Below, one piece after another: positions 1 through 6,449 of a DNA stretch of 7,240 nucleotides. How positions within the stretch are numbered: the first letter of the stretch is position 1; the number at the start of each line of letters is the position of its first letter. The DNA is from JAITWN01 sp964388175 (GTDB lineage Bacteria > Pseudomonadota > Gammaproteobacteria > SZUA-140): assembly GCA_964388175.1 (NCBI GenBank), contig CAYLYS010000089.1:1-7240 (forward strand), in the 5' to 3' direction. A program made the position numbers and the translations under genes. The notes beneath the pieces are model-generated. The model was given only the letters and a program-made list of their open reading frames with translations. It was not told the origin of the DNA and made no database searches.

Positions 1-62
1 GATCTTCCGGGCCGCCTGGCCGGCTTGATCTGAATCTCATGGACACCGGTTCCCGCGCGCCT
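1..62. other. Window edge, no assignable gene
   Basis: This short stretch lies beyond the end of the leftward regulator gene. Plus frame 1 reads DLPGRLAGLI and stops at 31-33, which could be the last codons of a rightward gene cut by the window edge, but ten residues cannot be assigned. A GC-rich imperfect hairpin (CCGG arms at 7-10 and 20-23) is present without a T tract, so I do not call it a terminator. Confidence 0.3.
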
Positions 63-1031
63 TCATCTTCTCTTCGTCTTTGCCCGGCGTCGCTGGCCAG
101 AAACGCCATCTGAAACGCCGCCGGTAACACCACCGGTTTTACGCGATACTTTCGAGCGCGCGGCGACGACTTGCTTGACGCCGGGATAGGGCTCCTGGCG
201 GGCGACGACCTGCAGCCCTTCACGCGCGCGGGACAGTACGTCTCCGTCGTGTTCCGCCGCGTATACCACGTAGACCGAGTGTGAAAATTCCGGTACTCCT
301 CGAACGCGAAACAACTCGCCTTTTTCGATGAAGGGCGCTACGGTGCCGGCGCGGAAATAGCCTGCGCCGCCCACGGTCAGTACATAGCTCAGCGCCAGTG
401 GTCCCAGCGAAATGGCAACGGGCGGATTGGGGTGATCCGGGAAGGCGGCTTGATGGTTGACCGCGAAGCTCGGTCCCCAGTCGATATAAACGTACTGCTC
501 CATATCGAGTCTGCCGTCGGCGCGGTTGGTCACCATCACCAGCTTTTCCTCCAGCAACAGTTCGCAGACCAGGCCCGGCCGTTGCTGCGGATTGTAGAGC
601 AGCGCCATGTCGAGCGAACCGTCTTCGATGCGTTCGAGCAATCGCTGCGCTGCGTCCACATCGATGCGCAGCGCCACCTCCGGACAGATGTAATGCATCC
701 AGACGAGCCAGTCGGCCAGCAGTGGATGCCAGATGCTCAGTTCACCGCCCAGGCTGATGCCGTCCTTGCGCCCCGGCGGCAGGGCCACATGCTGGCGCGC
801 GCGTTCCCAGCCCTGCACCAGGCGATTGGCATGGCGCACGAAGCGTTCTCCCGCCGCTGTCAGCCGCGCGCCCGCCTTGTTGCGCACGAACAGCGGCCGG
901 CCGATTTGCTGCTCCAGCGAACGCACGCGTGCGCTGACCGCTGTCTGGGTCACATGTAGCCGTTCGGCCGCGGCGCCGAAATTACCGCTGGCGACGATTT
1001 CGAGGAAGGTACGGGCGAGTTCGATATCCAT
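63..1031 (-). CDS. LysR-family transcriptional regulator, divergent from the sulfite reductase operon
   Basis: This is a 322-residue LysR-type regulator. Residues 1-60 form the winged helix-turn-helix: the canonical start MDIELARTFLEIVASGNF is followed by AAAERLHVTQTAVSARVRSL and then RPLFVRNKAGARLTAAG. Residues from about 90 to 285 form the periplasmic-binding-like effector domain. The N-terminus does not resemble CysB, the classical cysteine regulator, so I give no symbol. The gene diverges from cysJ, and palindromes lie directly against its start, the usual arrangement for a regulator controlling both itself and its neighbour. The start is set by family alignment, because no Shine-Dalgarno sequence is visible upstream of the ATG. 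The last 30 residues or so (292-322) are a glycine/valine/serine-rich then strongly basic tail ending RRRAKTKRR, beyond the normal end of the fold. The effector is unknown; a sulfur, nitro or redox signal is inferred only from the neighbours. Confidence 0.95.
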   Translation of the reverse strand: MDIELARTFLEIVASGNFGAAAERLHVTQTAVSARVRSLEQQIGRPLFVRNKAGARLTAAGERFVRHANRLVQGWERARQHVALPPGRKDGISLGGELSIWHPLLADWLVWMHYICPEVALRIDVDAAQRLLERIEDGSLDMALLYNPQQRPGLVCELLLEEKLVMVTNRADGRLDMEQYVYIDWGPSFAVNHQAAFPDHPNPPVAISLGPLALSYVLTVGGAGYFRAGTVAPFIEKGELFRVRGVPEFSHSVYVVYAAEHDGDVLSRAREGLQVVARQEPYPGVKQVVAARSKVSRKTGGVTGGVSDGVSGQRRRAKTKRR

Positions 1032-1103
1032 GGCTTATAAGCAAAAATTTTGCTCTCAATGAGAATAATAATTCATTTGCTTGATGCCAGATAGGATTTC
1101 ATC
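1032..1103. promoter_or_regulatory. Divergent promoter and operator region with overlapping palindromes
   Basis: This AT-rich gap lies between the regulator start and the first possible cysJ start, in otherwise GC-rich DNA. It contains GCTTATAAGC (1033-1042, perfect 10-bp palindrome), AGCAAAA-A-TTTTGCT (1040-1054, 7-bp arms) and TCTCA-A-TGAGA (1054-1064, 5-bp arms). The half-site TTTGCT appears at 1049-1054 and 1076-1081, and inverted as AGCAAA at 1040-1045. Two overlapping AATAAT sequences (1064-1069 and 1067-1072) match the -10 consensus at five of six positions rightward, but no good -35 sits at the right spacing, as expected for an activator-dependent promoter. Leftward, TATAAG lies 2 bp before the regulator ATG. 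The likely binder is the adjacent LysR protein; this is inference. Confidence 0.65.
1058..1077. promoter_or_regulatory. Possible Fur-box-like site
   Basis: The site begins AATGAGAAT and ends TCATT, with AATGA/TCATT outer arms. The left nine bases agree with the AATGAnAAT half of the 19-bp Fur box; the right half is imperfect and the whole is one base longer than the ideal 9-1-9 form. It overlaps the candidate -10 element for cysJ, so a bound repressor would block transcription. Iron control would suit a sirohaem/4Fe-4S enzyme. AT-rich promoter DNA can resemble a Fur box by chance, so this is tentative. Confidence 0.35.
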
Positions 1104-1123
1104 ATGGCAGGCGACGCGAATCC

Positions 1124-1143
1124 GGCGGGACCGCCATGGCGGT
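1124..1143 (+). other. Alternative-pairing leader element (GGCGG / CCGCC / GGCGG)
   Basis: CCGCC at 1131-1135 can pair with GGCGG at 1124-1128 or with GGCGG at 1138-1142; the second choice lies within a perfect 14-bp palindrome (1130-1143). The two pairings exclude each other, although both have very short loops. The element lies between the two possible cysJ starts and would be untranslated leader if translation begins at 1194. Such motifs arise readily in GC-rich DNA, so a function is not established. Confidence 0.3.
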
Positions 1144-1183
1144 ATGGCTGCCAGCAGCGTGGCGACCAGACGAGCCATCCATC

Positions 1184-1196
1184 AGGGTCAGGCATG
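1184..1196 (+). promoter_or_regulatory. Ribosome binding site and preferred cysJ start
   Basis: AGGG at 1184-1187 lies 6 bases before the ATG at 1194. The protein from this ATG begins MTNLSKLTESALNEVQW and aligns with the usual CysJ N-terminus. An in-frame ATG at 1104 also has an AGGA 7 bases upstream (1093-1096), but would add 30 residues with no resemblance to the family. Family alignment decides for 1194; the upstream start remains possible. Confidence 0.6.
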
Positions 1197-3056
1197 ACGA
1201 ACCTGTCGAAGTTGACCGAATCCGCACTCAATGAAGTGCAATGGGCCACCGTCCGCGCACTGTCGGAGGAATTGAACCTCGAGCAGTTGTACTGGCTCAG
1301 CGGCTTCTTCGCCGGCGTTTCGCATGGCCGCGGCGCTGCGCGGCCCGTCGCCGTTGCGGTTTCCGCACCCTCGGCCGCAGTCGGATCTGTTGCGCAGGGC
1401 GTGGTCGCCGCCCGCCGCGTGACTGTGCTTTACGGCAGCGAAACCGGCAACAGCGTGGCCGTTGCCCAGGCGCTGGCCGAACAGCTTGGCGGGCAGGGAT
1501 GTCCAGTCACGCTGCTCGATATGGCCGAATGCAAACCCCGGCAGTTTGGTGAGGGACAGGATCTGCTGATCGTCACCAGCACCTATGGCGATGGCGATCC
1601 GCCGCAGCCCGCCGCCGCATTTTTCGAATGGATCGAAGGACGCAAGGCGCCGCGGCTCGATGGCGTGCGCTATGCCGTACTGGCACTGGGCGATTCCACC
1701 TACGAGTATTTCTGTGCCGCGGGCCGACGGCTGGATGAGCGGCTGCAGGCGCTGGGTGCCGAGCGGCTGCTGCCGCGCATCGATTGCGATGTGGACTATG
1801 AGGAAGCGGCCGCCGCCTGGCGCGCCGCGGTGTCGCAGCGCTTCACCGCGATGGCCACGCCGCCGACGACAGCGGCAGTGACGCAAGGAGCGCCGCTGGC
1901 GGTTGCGCCAATATCGATGGCGTCGGCGGTCTACGACAAGCGCCACCCCTTCACTGCCCGTGTGATTGACAACTTCGTGCTGAATGGGCGCGGCTCGTCC
2001 AAGGAGGTGCGCCATATCGAGCTGTCGCTCGCCGGTTCCGGGCTGAAATACGAGCCGGGCGATGCGCTCGGGCTGATGCCGCAGAACGATCCGGCGCTGG
2101 TGAGTGCTCTGCTCGATTTGACCGGTCTGGCCGGCGATGCGCCCGTCACGCTCAAGGGGAGATCGTTACCGCTCGCCCGCGCGCTGGCGGTCGAGCAGGA
2201 TCTGGTGGCGGTGACGCCGCGCTTTCTCGAACACTGGGCGCGTCTCTCGGGCGCCGGCGAACTGCAGCGGCTCAATCTTCCCGAGTGTGCGGCCGAACGC
2301 GTCGCGTTTGCCCGCAACCACCATGTGAGCGATGTCATGCGCCGCTATCCGGTGCCCGGTCTGGACGCGGCGTCGCTGATGGCCGCGCTGCGCCCGCTGC
2401 AGCCGCGCTTGTATTCGATCGCTTCCAGCGCCGCGGCTGTTCCCGATGAGGTACATCTGACGGTAGCCACCCTGCGCTACGAACTGTATGGACAGTCTCG
2501 TACCGGCGTGGCTTCGGGCTATCTGGCTGGTTTTGCCGCGCCCGATGCGCGGGTTCAGGTGTATGTGCAGCCGTCCCGCCACTTCCGTTTGCCGGCGGAT
2601 GATGCCCCCATCCTCATGATCGGTGCCGGTACGGGCATAGCGCCTTACCGCGCCTTTCTGCAGGAGCGTGAAGCGCGCGGCGCTTCCGGGCGCGCCTGGC
2701 TGTTCTTCGGCGATCGCCGGTTTCGCACCGATTTTCTGTATCAGACCGAGTGGCAGACCTGGCTCAAGGACGATGTGCTGGATCGCATGGACGTCGCCTT
2801 TTCGCGCGATGCGCACAACGGCACGGGCCGGGTTTACGTCTGGCATCGGCTGCTGGAACGCGCGCGCGATGTCTACGCCTGGCTGGAGTCGGGCGCCCAT
2901 GTCTACGTCTGTGGCGACGCCGAACGCATGGCGCCCGATGTCCACCGCACGCTCGCCGAGATCGTCATGGAGCAGGGCGGTCGGGACCGGGAGGCGGCGC
3001 ACGACTATCTGCGGCGCCTGCAGGAAGATCACCGATATCAGCGCGACGTTTATTGA
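1194..3056 (+). CDS. cysJ: Sulfite reductase (NADPH) flavoprotein alpha subunit
   Basis: The 620-residue diflavin reductase passes electrons from NADPH through FAD and FMN to CysI for the six-electron reduction of sulfite to sulfide in the cytoplasm. From the start at 1194, residues 1-45 are the CysJ leader segment with LEQLYWLSGFFAGV. A flavodoxin-type FMN domain follows, with GSETGN (81-86), STYGDGDPP (129-137) and LGDSTYEYFC (165-174). After an Ala/Pro linker the FAD domain begins near YDKRHPF (247), with RLYSIASS (405-412) and GVASGYLA (438-445). The NADPH domain has GAGTGIAPYRAFLQER (477-492), FFGDRR (504-509), SRD (537-539) and VCGDAERMA (572-580). It ends RYQRDVY, the same C-terminus as E. 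coli CysJ, where the final aromatic stacks on FAD. Length is close to the E. coli protein (599). cysI follows after 14 bp, so the two are probably co-transcribed. The start could instead be at 1104, giving 650 residues. Confidence 0.95.
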   Translation: MTNLSKLTESALNEVQWATVRALSEELNLEQLYWLSGFFAGVSHGRGAARPVAVAVSAPSAAVGSVAQGVVAARRVTVLYGSETGNSVAVAQALAEQLGGQGCPVTLLDMAECKPRQFGEGQDLLIVTSTYGDGDPPQPAAAFFEWIEGRKAPRLDGVRYAVLALGDSTYEYFCAAGRRLDERLQALGAERLLPRIDCDVDYEEAAAAWRAAVSQRFTAMATPPTTAAVTQGAPLAVAPISMASAVYDKRHPFTARVIDNFVLNGRGSSKEVRHIELSLAGSGLKYEPGDALGLMPQNDPALVSALLDLTGLAGDAPVTLKGRSLPLARALAVEQDLVAVTPRFLEHWARLSGAGELQRLNLPECAAERVAFARNHHVSDVMRRYPVPGLDAASLMAALRPLQPRLYSIASSAAAVPDEVHLTVATLRYELYGQSRTGVASGYLAGFAAPDARVQVYVQPSRHFRLPADDAPILMIGAGTGIAPYRAFLQEREARGASGRAWLFFGDRRFRTDFLYQTEWQTWLKDDVLDRMDVAFSRDAHNGTGRVYVWHRLLERARDVYAWLESGAHVYVCGDAERMAPDVHRTLAEIVMEQGGRDREAAHDYLRRLQEDHRYQRDVY

Positions 3057-3070
3057 GTGGAGAAACTCGA

Positions 3071-4954
3071 ATGCCCATGACGCCATCCAGCCCTTCTCCA
3101 ATATTGCCCGATCGCAGTCGCGACATCAGCCAGCCGCTGGACAAGCTCGATGCCGACGAGCGCCTCAAGGCCGAGAGTGATCAGCTGCGCGGAACGATCC
3201 CGCATAGCCTGATCGACCGCATCACCGGCGCCGTCGCCGGCAGCGACGCCAAGCTGCTCAAGTTCCACGGTATCTACCAGCAGGACGACCGCGATCTGCG
3301 CGAGGAGCGACGCCATCAGAAACTGGAGCCTGCCTACCAGTTCATGATCCGGGTGCGCATGCCGGGCGGCGTGTGCACGCCGAGCCAATGGCTCAAGCTC
3401 GACGAACTGGCGCGTGCGCACGGTAACGGTTCCCTGCGTATCACCACGCGCGGCACGATCCAGTTCCACTGGGTGCTCAAGTATGCCCTGCGCGACACGC
3501 TGCAGGGACTGCACGAGGTGTTGCTGGACAGCATGTCGGCCTGCGGTGACGACGCGCGCGGTGTGGTCTGCTCGGTCAATCCGGCGCTGTCGGCCCTTCA
3601 TGCCCAGGTCTATGCGCTGGCTAGGCAGGCCAGCAACCATGCGATCCCGCGGCTGCGCGCCTATCACGAGATCTGGTACGGCGAGGAGCGCATCATCGCT
3701 TCGCAAGCCCGAGCACCGGATGAGTCCGCGCCGGAAGAACTCTCGCCGGAAGAACTCTCGGAGGAGCCTTTCTACGGCAAGACCTATCTGCCGCGCAAAT
3801 TCAAGATCGGTTTCGTCATCCCGCCCTGCAACGACATCGATGTCTACGCCCAGGATCTGGGTTTCATCGCCATCGTCGAAAGAGGGCGTCTCAGGGGATT
3901 CAACGTCGCGATCGGCGGTGGCCTCGGGCATACCGATCGCGTGAACGGCACCTGGCCGGCGCTGGCTCGGGTCATCGGCTTTGTCGGCGTGGATCAGGTG
4001 CTGCCCGTCTGTGATGCCGTGATGGGCGTGCAGCGCGATCATGGCGACCGCAGTAACCGCGCCCATGCCCGATTCAAGTACACCATCCACGATCATGGTC
4101 TGGACGCGATCAAGGCCGAGATCGAGCGGCGGCTGGCTTATGCGCTGGCGCCGGTGCGGTCTTATGATTTCGCGACCAACGGCGACGCCCTGGGCTGGCA
4201 GCAGGATGAAACCGGCCGCTGGCACGTGACGCTGCTCGTTCCCTGCGGGCGTCTCGTCAATCGCTCCGGTGCCGCATGGCTCGACGGTCTGTGCGCGGTG
4301 GCGCGGATCCACCGGGGCAGCTTCCGCCTCACCACGAACCAGAACCTTGTCATTGCCGGTATCGCGCCGCCGCGGCGCGCAGCGATCGAACGCCTGCTGC
4401 AGGAACACGGACTGCTCGCGTTCGAGCAGTCGAGTGCGCTGCGTCGCAACGCCATCGCCTGCGTGGCGCTGCCCACCTGCGGTCTGGCGATGGCCGAGAG
4501 CGAGCGTTATCTGCCTGCCTTGCTGGATCGACTGGAGCCGATTCTGGCCCGCCATGGCTTGACGCAGGAAGCCATCACGCTGCGGGTGAGCGGTTGCCCG
4601 AACGGATGCTCGCGCCCCTATATCGCGGAAATCGCACTCACTGGCCGTGCGCCTGGTAAATACAATCTTTACCTGGGTGGCGGCTTCCATGGTCAGCGGC
4701 TCGGGCGTTTGTATCTGGAGAACGTCGCCGAGGCGGCGATCATCGCCGCGCTGGACGAAATGCTCGGCCATTTCGCGCGCGATCGGCATGCAGGCGAACA
4801 CTTCGGCGATTTCGTCATTCGCGCCGCTTACGTGAGCGCGGTGCGGGACGGACCGGATTTCAAGGCGCCGAATCAGGGCGCCGTCCCGGACGGCCAGCAG
4901 GACGACCGGAAGGGCGACCAGCAGGAGCGCCATCGTGCCGATTTCACCGCGTGA
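3071..4954 (+). CDS. cysI: Sulfite reductase (NADPH) hemoprotein beta subunit
   Basis: The catalytic subunit binds sirohaem coupled to a 4Fe-4S cluster and, with electrons from CysJ, reduces sulfite to sulfide; enzymes of this class also reduce nitrite. The 627-residue protein shows both ferrodoxin-like/sirohaem repeats. The cluster cysteines are C464 and C470 (CVALPTC, C-x5-C) and C509 and C513 (GCPNGC, C-x3-C). Substrate-pocket basic residues are visible in RVRMPGG (94-100), DARGVVC (R163) and TYLPRKFK (K243, K245). The ATG at 3071 is preceded by GGAG at 3059-3062 with 8-base spacing; the reading frame stays open upstream inside cysJ, but that part is a shadow. Two oddities stand out. A 15-bp perfect tandem repeat gives PEELSPEELS (221-230) in an acidic insert before TYLPRKFK. 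A hydrophilic tail of about 35 residues follows the usual end near FGDFVIRAAYVSAV, and its last codons overlap the next gene. Confidence 0.96.
   Translation: MPMTPSSPSPILPDRSRDISQPLDKLDADERLKAESDQLRGTIPHSLIDRITGAVAGSDAKLLKFHGIYQQDDRDLREERRHQKLEPAYQFMIRVRMPGGVCTPSQWLKLDELARAHGNGSLRITTRGTIQFHWVLKYALRDTLQGLHEVLLDSMSACGDDARGVVCSVNPALSALHAQVYALARQASNHAIPRLRAYHEIWYGEERIIASQARAPDESAPEELSPEELSEEPFYGKTYLPRKFKIGFVIPPCNDIDVYAQDLGFIAIVERGRLRGFNVAIGGGLGHTDRVNGTWPALARVIGFVGVDQVLPVCDAVMGVQRDHGDRSNRAHARFKYTIHDHGLDAIKAEIERRLAYALAPVRSYDFATNGDALGWQQDETGRWHVTLLVPCGRLVNRSGAAWLDGLCAVARIHRGSFRLTTNQNLVIAGIAPPRRAAIERLLQEHGLLAFEQSSALRRNAIACVALPTCGLAMAESERYLPALLDRLEPILARHGLTQEAITLRVSGCPNGCSRPYIAEIALTGRAPGKYNLYLGGGFHGQRLGRLYLENVAEAAIIAALDEMLGHFARDRHAGEHFGDFVIRAAYVSAVRDGPDFKAPNQGAVPDGQQDDRKGDQQERHRADFTA
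3731..3760 (+). repeat. 15-bp perfect tandem duplication within cysI
   Basis: CCGGAAGAACTCTCG occurs twice in succession, at 3731-3745 and 3746-3760. It keeps the frame and encodes the repeated PEELS unit in an acidic loop that lengthens a variable surface region compared with E. coli CysI. It looks like a recent slippage duplication. Confidence 0.9.
4844..4888 (+). other. Inverted repeats in the 3' end of cysI
   Basis: CGGGACGG (4844-4851) is the exact reverse complement of CCGTCCCG (4881-4888). Inside it, GGCGCC at 4864-4869 can pair with GGCGCC at 4877-4882 around a 7-base loop. With the outer stem trimmed to 6 bp (4844-4849 with 4883-4888), both stems can form together, leaving a 14-base bulge. 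No T tract follows, so it is not an intrinsic terminator. It lies in the tail codons 46 bp before the next gene's GTG and might affect RNA stability or coupling, or be chance in GC-rich DNA. Confidence 0.4.
4923..4937 (+). promoter_or_regulatory. Ribosome binding site and GTG start of the oxidoreductase gene
   Basis: AGGAG at 4923-4927 lies 7 bases before GTG at 4935, inside the cysI coding sequence. No ATG lies in this frame before the first conserved NMO residues, and the strong Shine-Dalgarno decides for GTG. The 20-bp overlap with cysI suggests translational coupling. Confidence 0.75.
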
Positions 4955-6449
4955 AGCGCGGTCTTCCGCCGATCCCTTGCAGGCTGCGCTGCACACGCCG
5001 CTGTGCGATCAGCTCGGCTGTCGTTATCCCTTGATACTGGCCGGCATGGGCGGCGCCGCCCGTTCGGCGCTGGTGACGGCAGTCACGGCGGCCGGCGGAT
5101 TCGGCTTTCTCGGGATGGTGCGCGAGCCGCCCGAGCTGATCCGCGATGAGGTGGCGCGCGTGCGCAAGCGCACCGATCGACCGTTCGGCGTCAATCTCAT
5201 TCCCGCCGCTACGCCGGTGGAACTGCTGGAGCAGCAAATCGATTTGTGCATCGAACTGCGCGTGCCGGTGGTGGGTCTGTTCTGGAGTGTGCGGCCCGAA
5301 GTGATCGGTCGGCTGCGCAAGGCGGGCATCCTCGTCGTCTGCCAGGTCGGTTCGGCCGCCGAGGGGCAGCAGGCACTGCGGGCCGGCGCCGATGTGTTGA
5401 TCGCGCAGGGCGTCGAGGCCGGCGGCCATGTGCGTGCCCGGCAGCCGCTGGCGCGCGTGCTGGCCGAGCTGCTGGCCATCGCGCGCGTGCCGGTGGCGGC
5501 CGCGGGCGGCATTGCCGGCGGCGAGGATGTCGCCCGCGTACTGGCGCAGGGTGCGCAGGCCGCCGTACTCGGTACCGCGCTGCTCGCAACTGAGGAGTCC
5601 TTCGCGCACGATTATCACAAGCGGCGCCTGGTGGAGGCGCAGGGCGCCGATACGGTGCTCACCGAAGCTTTCTGGATCAACTGGCCACCGAGCGCGCCGG
5701 TCAGAGTATTGCGCAACAGTGTCACGCGCGGTGAGCGCGGCGATCCCTCCGACGTGCGTCGTACGGTGATCGGCGAGGAAAAGGGGCGGCCGGTCTATTT
5801 ATTCAGTACCGACTCGCCGTTGCGCTCGATGACGGGAGACTTCGAGGCGATGGCGCTGTACGCCGGCAAGGGCGTGGGACGCATCTATACGGTGGAGCCC
5901 GCGGCGCGGTGTATCGAACGCATCGCGGTCGTGGCGGCCGGCTGTTTGCGTCCCCGCGAGCCGGCGCTGGCGGGGCACGCTGTGTCCGCCCGCGGCGCAG
6001 TCGCATCAGGGCAGGGGGAGGGCGCGCCACTCGTGCAGGCGTGCGCGATCCTTGCCGTGCTCGACGAATTGCTCGAAGCCGAGCGTGCCGGCGCCCGCAT
6101 CGCCTTGCGTACGGCGACGGAGACCGAGGATGCGGCTTTCCGCCGTGTGATCGAATTCTGCCATCGCGATGGAACCCGGTGGTGCGCCATGCTGACGCGC
6201 AACATCAGGCGATTGCAGGGTACGCCCAGTATGCGTACCGGTGTGTTCTATGGCAGGGCCATGCTCATCGGAGATCTGTGCGAGCGCATGGACTTCCTCA
6301 ACGGCGGACAGCGATGGCTGGTCGGCAAGCTGCGCGAACTGCTGGCGGTGGTCGAGGATGCCGATCTGCACGATGATCTCGCCGAGATGCTCGACGCCCA
6401 CCAGAGCAGCATCGACATGATCTACACCCTGTTGCATCCGCCGCCCTGA
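4935..6449 (+). CDS. Nitronate monooxygenase-type FMN oxidoreductase fused to a C-terminal helical (DUF6306-like) domain
   Basis: The 504-residue protein has two parts. Residues 25 to about 335 form the FMN TIM barrel of the nitronate monooxygenase / 2-nitropropane dioxygenase family: AGMGGAARSALVTAVTAAGGFGFLG (36-60, its start), FGVNL (84-88), CQVGS (136-140), QGVEAGGH (158-165, H165 being the likely catalytic base), AAGGIAGGEDVARVLAQGA (189-207) and GTALLATEES (213-222). Known members oxidise nitronates to carbonyl compounds and nitrite; many annotated relatives have unproven substrates. An Ala/Gly-rich linker (about 340-368) leads to residues 370-500, predicted to be an alpha-helical bundle: LDELLEAERAGARIAL, CHRDGTRWCAML, FLNGGQRWLVGKLREL and EMLDAHQSSI. 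This resembles what I recall as DUF6306, possibly ferritin-like; that name is from memory. Ordinary NMOs are about 320-360 residues, so the fusion is real extra length. It starts with GTG, overlaps cysI by 20 bp and is probably in the same operon. Its true substrate is unknown. Confidence 0.9.
   Translation: MPISPREARSSADPLQAALHTPLCDQLGCRYPLILAGMGGAARSALVTAVTAAGGFGFLGMVREPPELIRDEVARVRKRTDRPFGVNLIPAATPVELLEQQIDLCIELRVPVVGLFWSVRPEVIGRLRKAGILVVCQVGSAAEGQQALRAGADVLIAQGVEAGGHVRARQPLARVLAELLAIARVPVAAAGGIAGGEDVARVLAQGAQAAVLGTALLATEESFAHDYHKRRLVEAQGADTVLTEAFWINWPPSAPVRVLRNSVTRGERGDPSDVRRTVIGEEKGRPVYLFSTDSPLRSMTGDFEAMALYAGKGVGRIYTVEPAARCIERIAVVAAGCLRPREPALAGHAVSARGAVASGQGEGAPLVQACAILAVLDELLEAERAGARIALRTATETEDAAFRRVIEFCHRDGTRWCAMLTRNIRRLQGTPSMRTGVFYGRAMLIGDLCERMDFLNGGQRWLVGKLRELLAVVEDADLHDDLAEMLDAHQSSIDMIYTLLHPPP

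Noticed and set aside
121..140. CCGGT/ACCGG hairpin followed by TTTT on the plus strand
   Set aside because: Only a 5-bp stem, and it lies inside the regulator coding sequence with no identified rightward gene upstream to terminate.
63..1031. Assigning the regulator as CysB because it adjoins cysJI
   Set aside because: Its N-terminus follows the general LysR pattern and does not match the characteristic CysB start; position alone is not enough.
432..1062. Plus-strand open frames of 175 and 109 codons opposite the regulator
   Set aside because: Antisense to clear LysR helix-turn-helix and effector-domain codons; no recognisable protein features.
2750..3070. Upstream extension of the cysI reading frame by 107 codons
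   Set aside because: It overlaps the conserved 3' end of cysJ, reads as Arg-rich shadow sequence, and the ATG at 3071 has a good ribosome site.
1188..3101. Long minus-strand open frames (275 and 311 codons) across cysJ
   Set aside because: Compositionally biased Arg/His/Gln-rich translations with no family resemblance, opposite well-supported CysJ motifs.
3050..4996. A 648-codon open frame on the minus strand across cysI, including a start followed by a hydrophobic MALLLVALPVVLLAV segment
   Set aside because: It is antisense to an unmistakable cysI. The hydrophobic stretch is the expected mirror of Gln/Asp/Arg-rich codons in the CysI tail, and long antisense frames are common in GC-rich genes.
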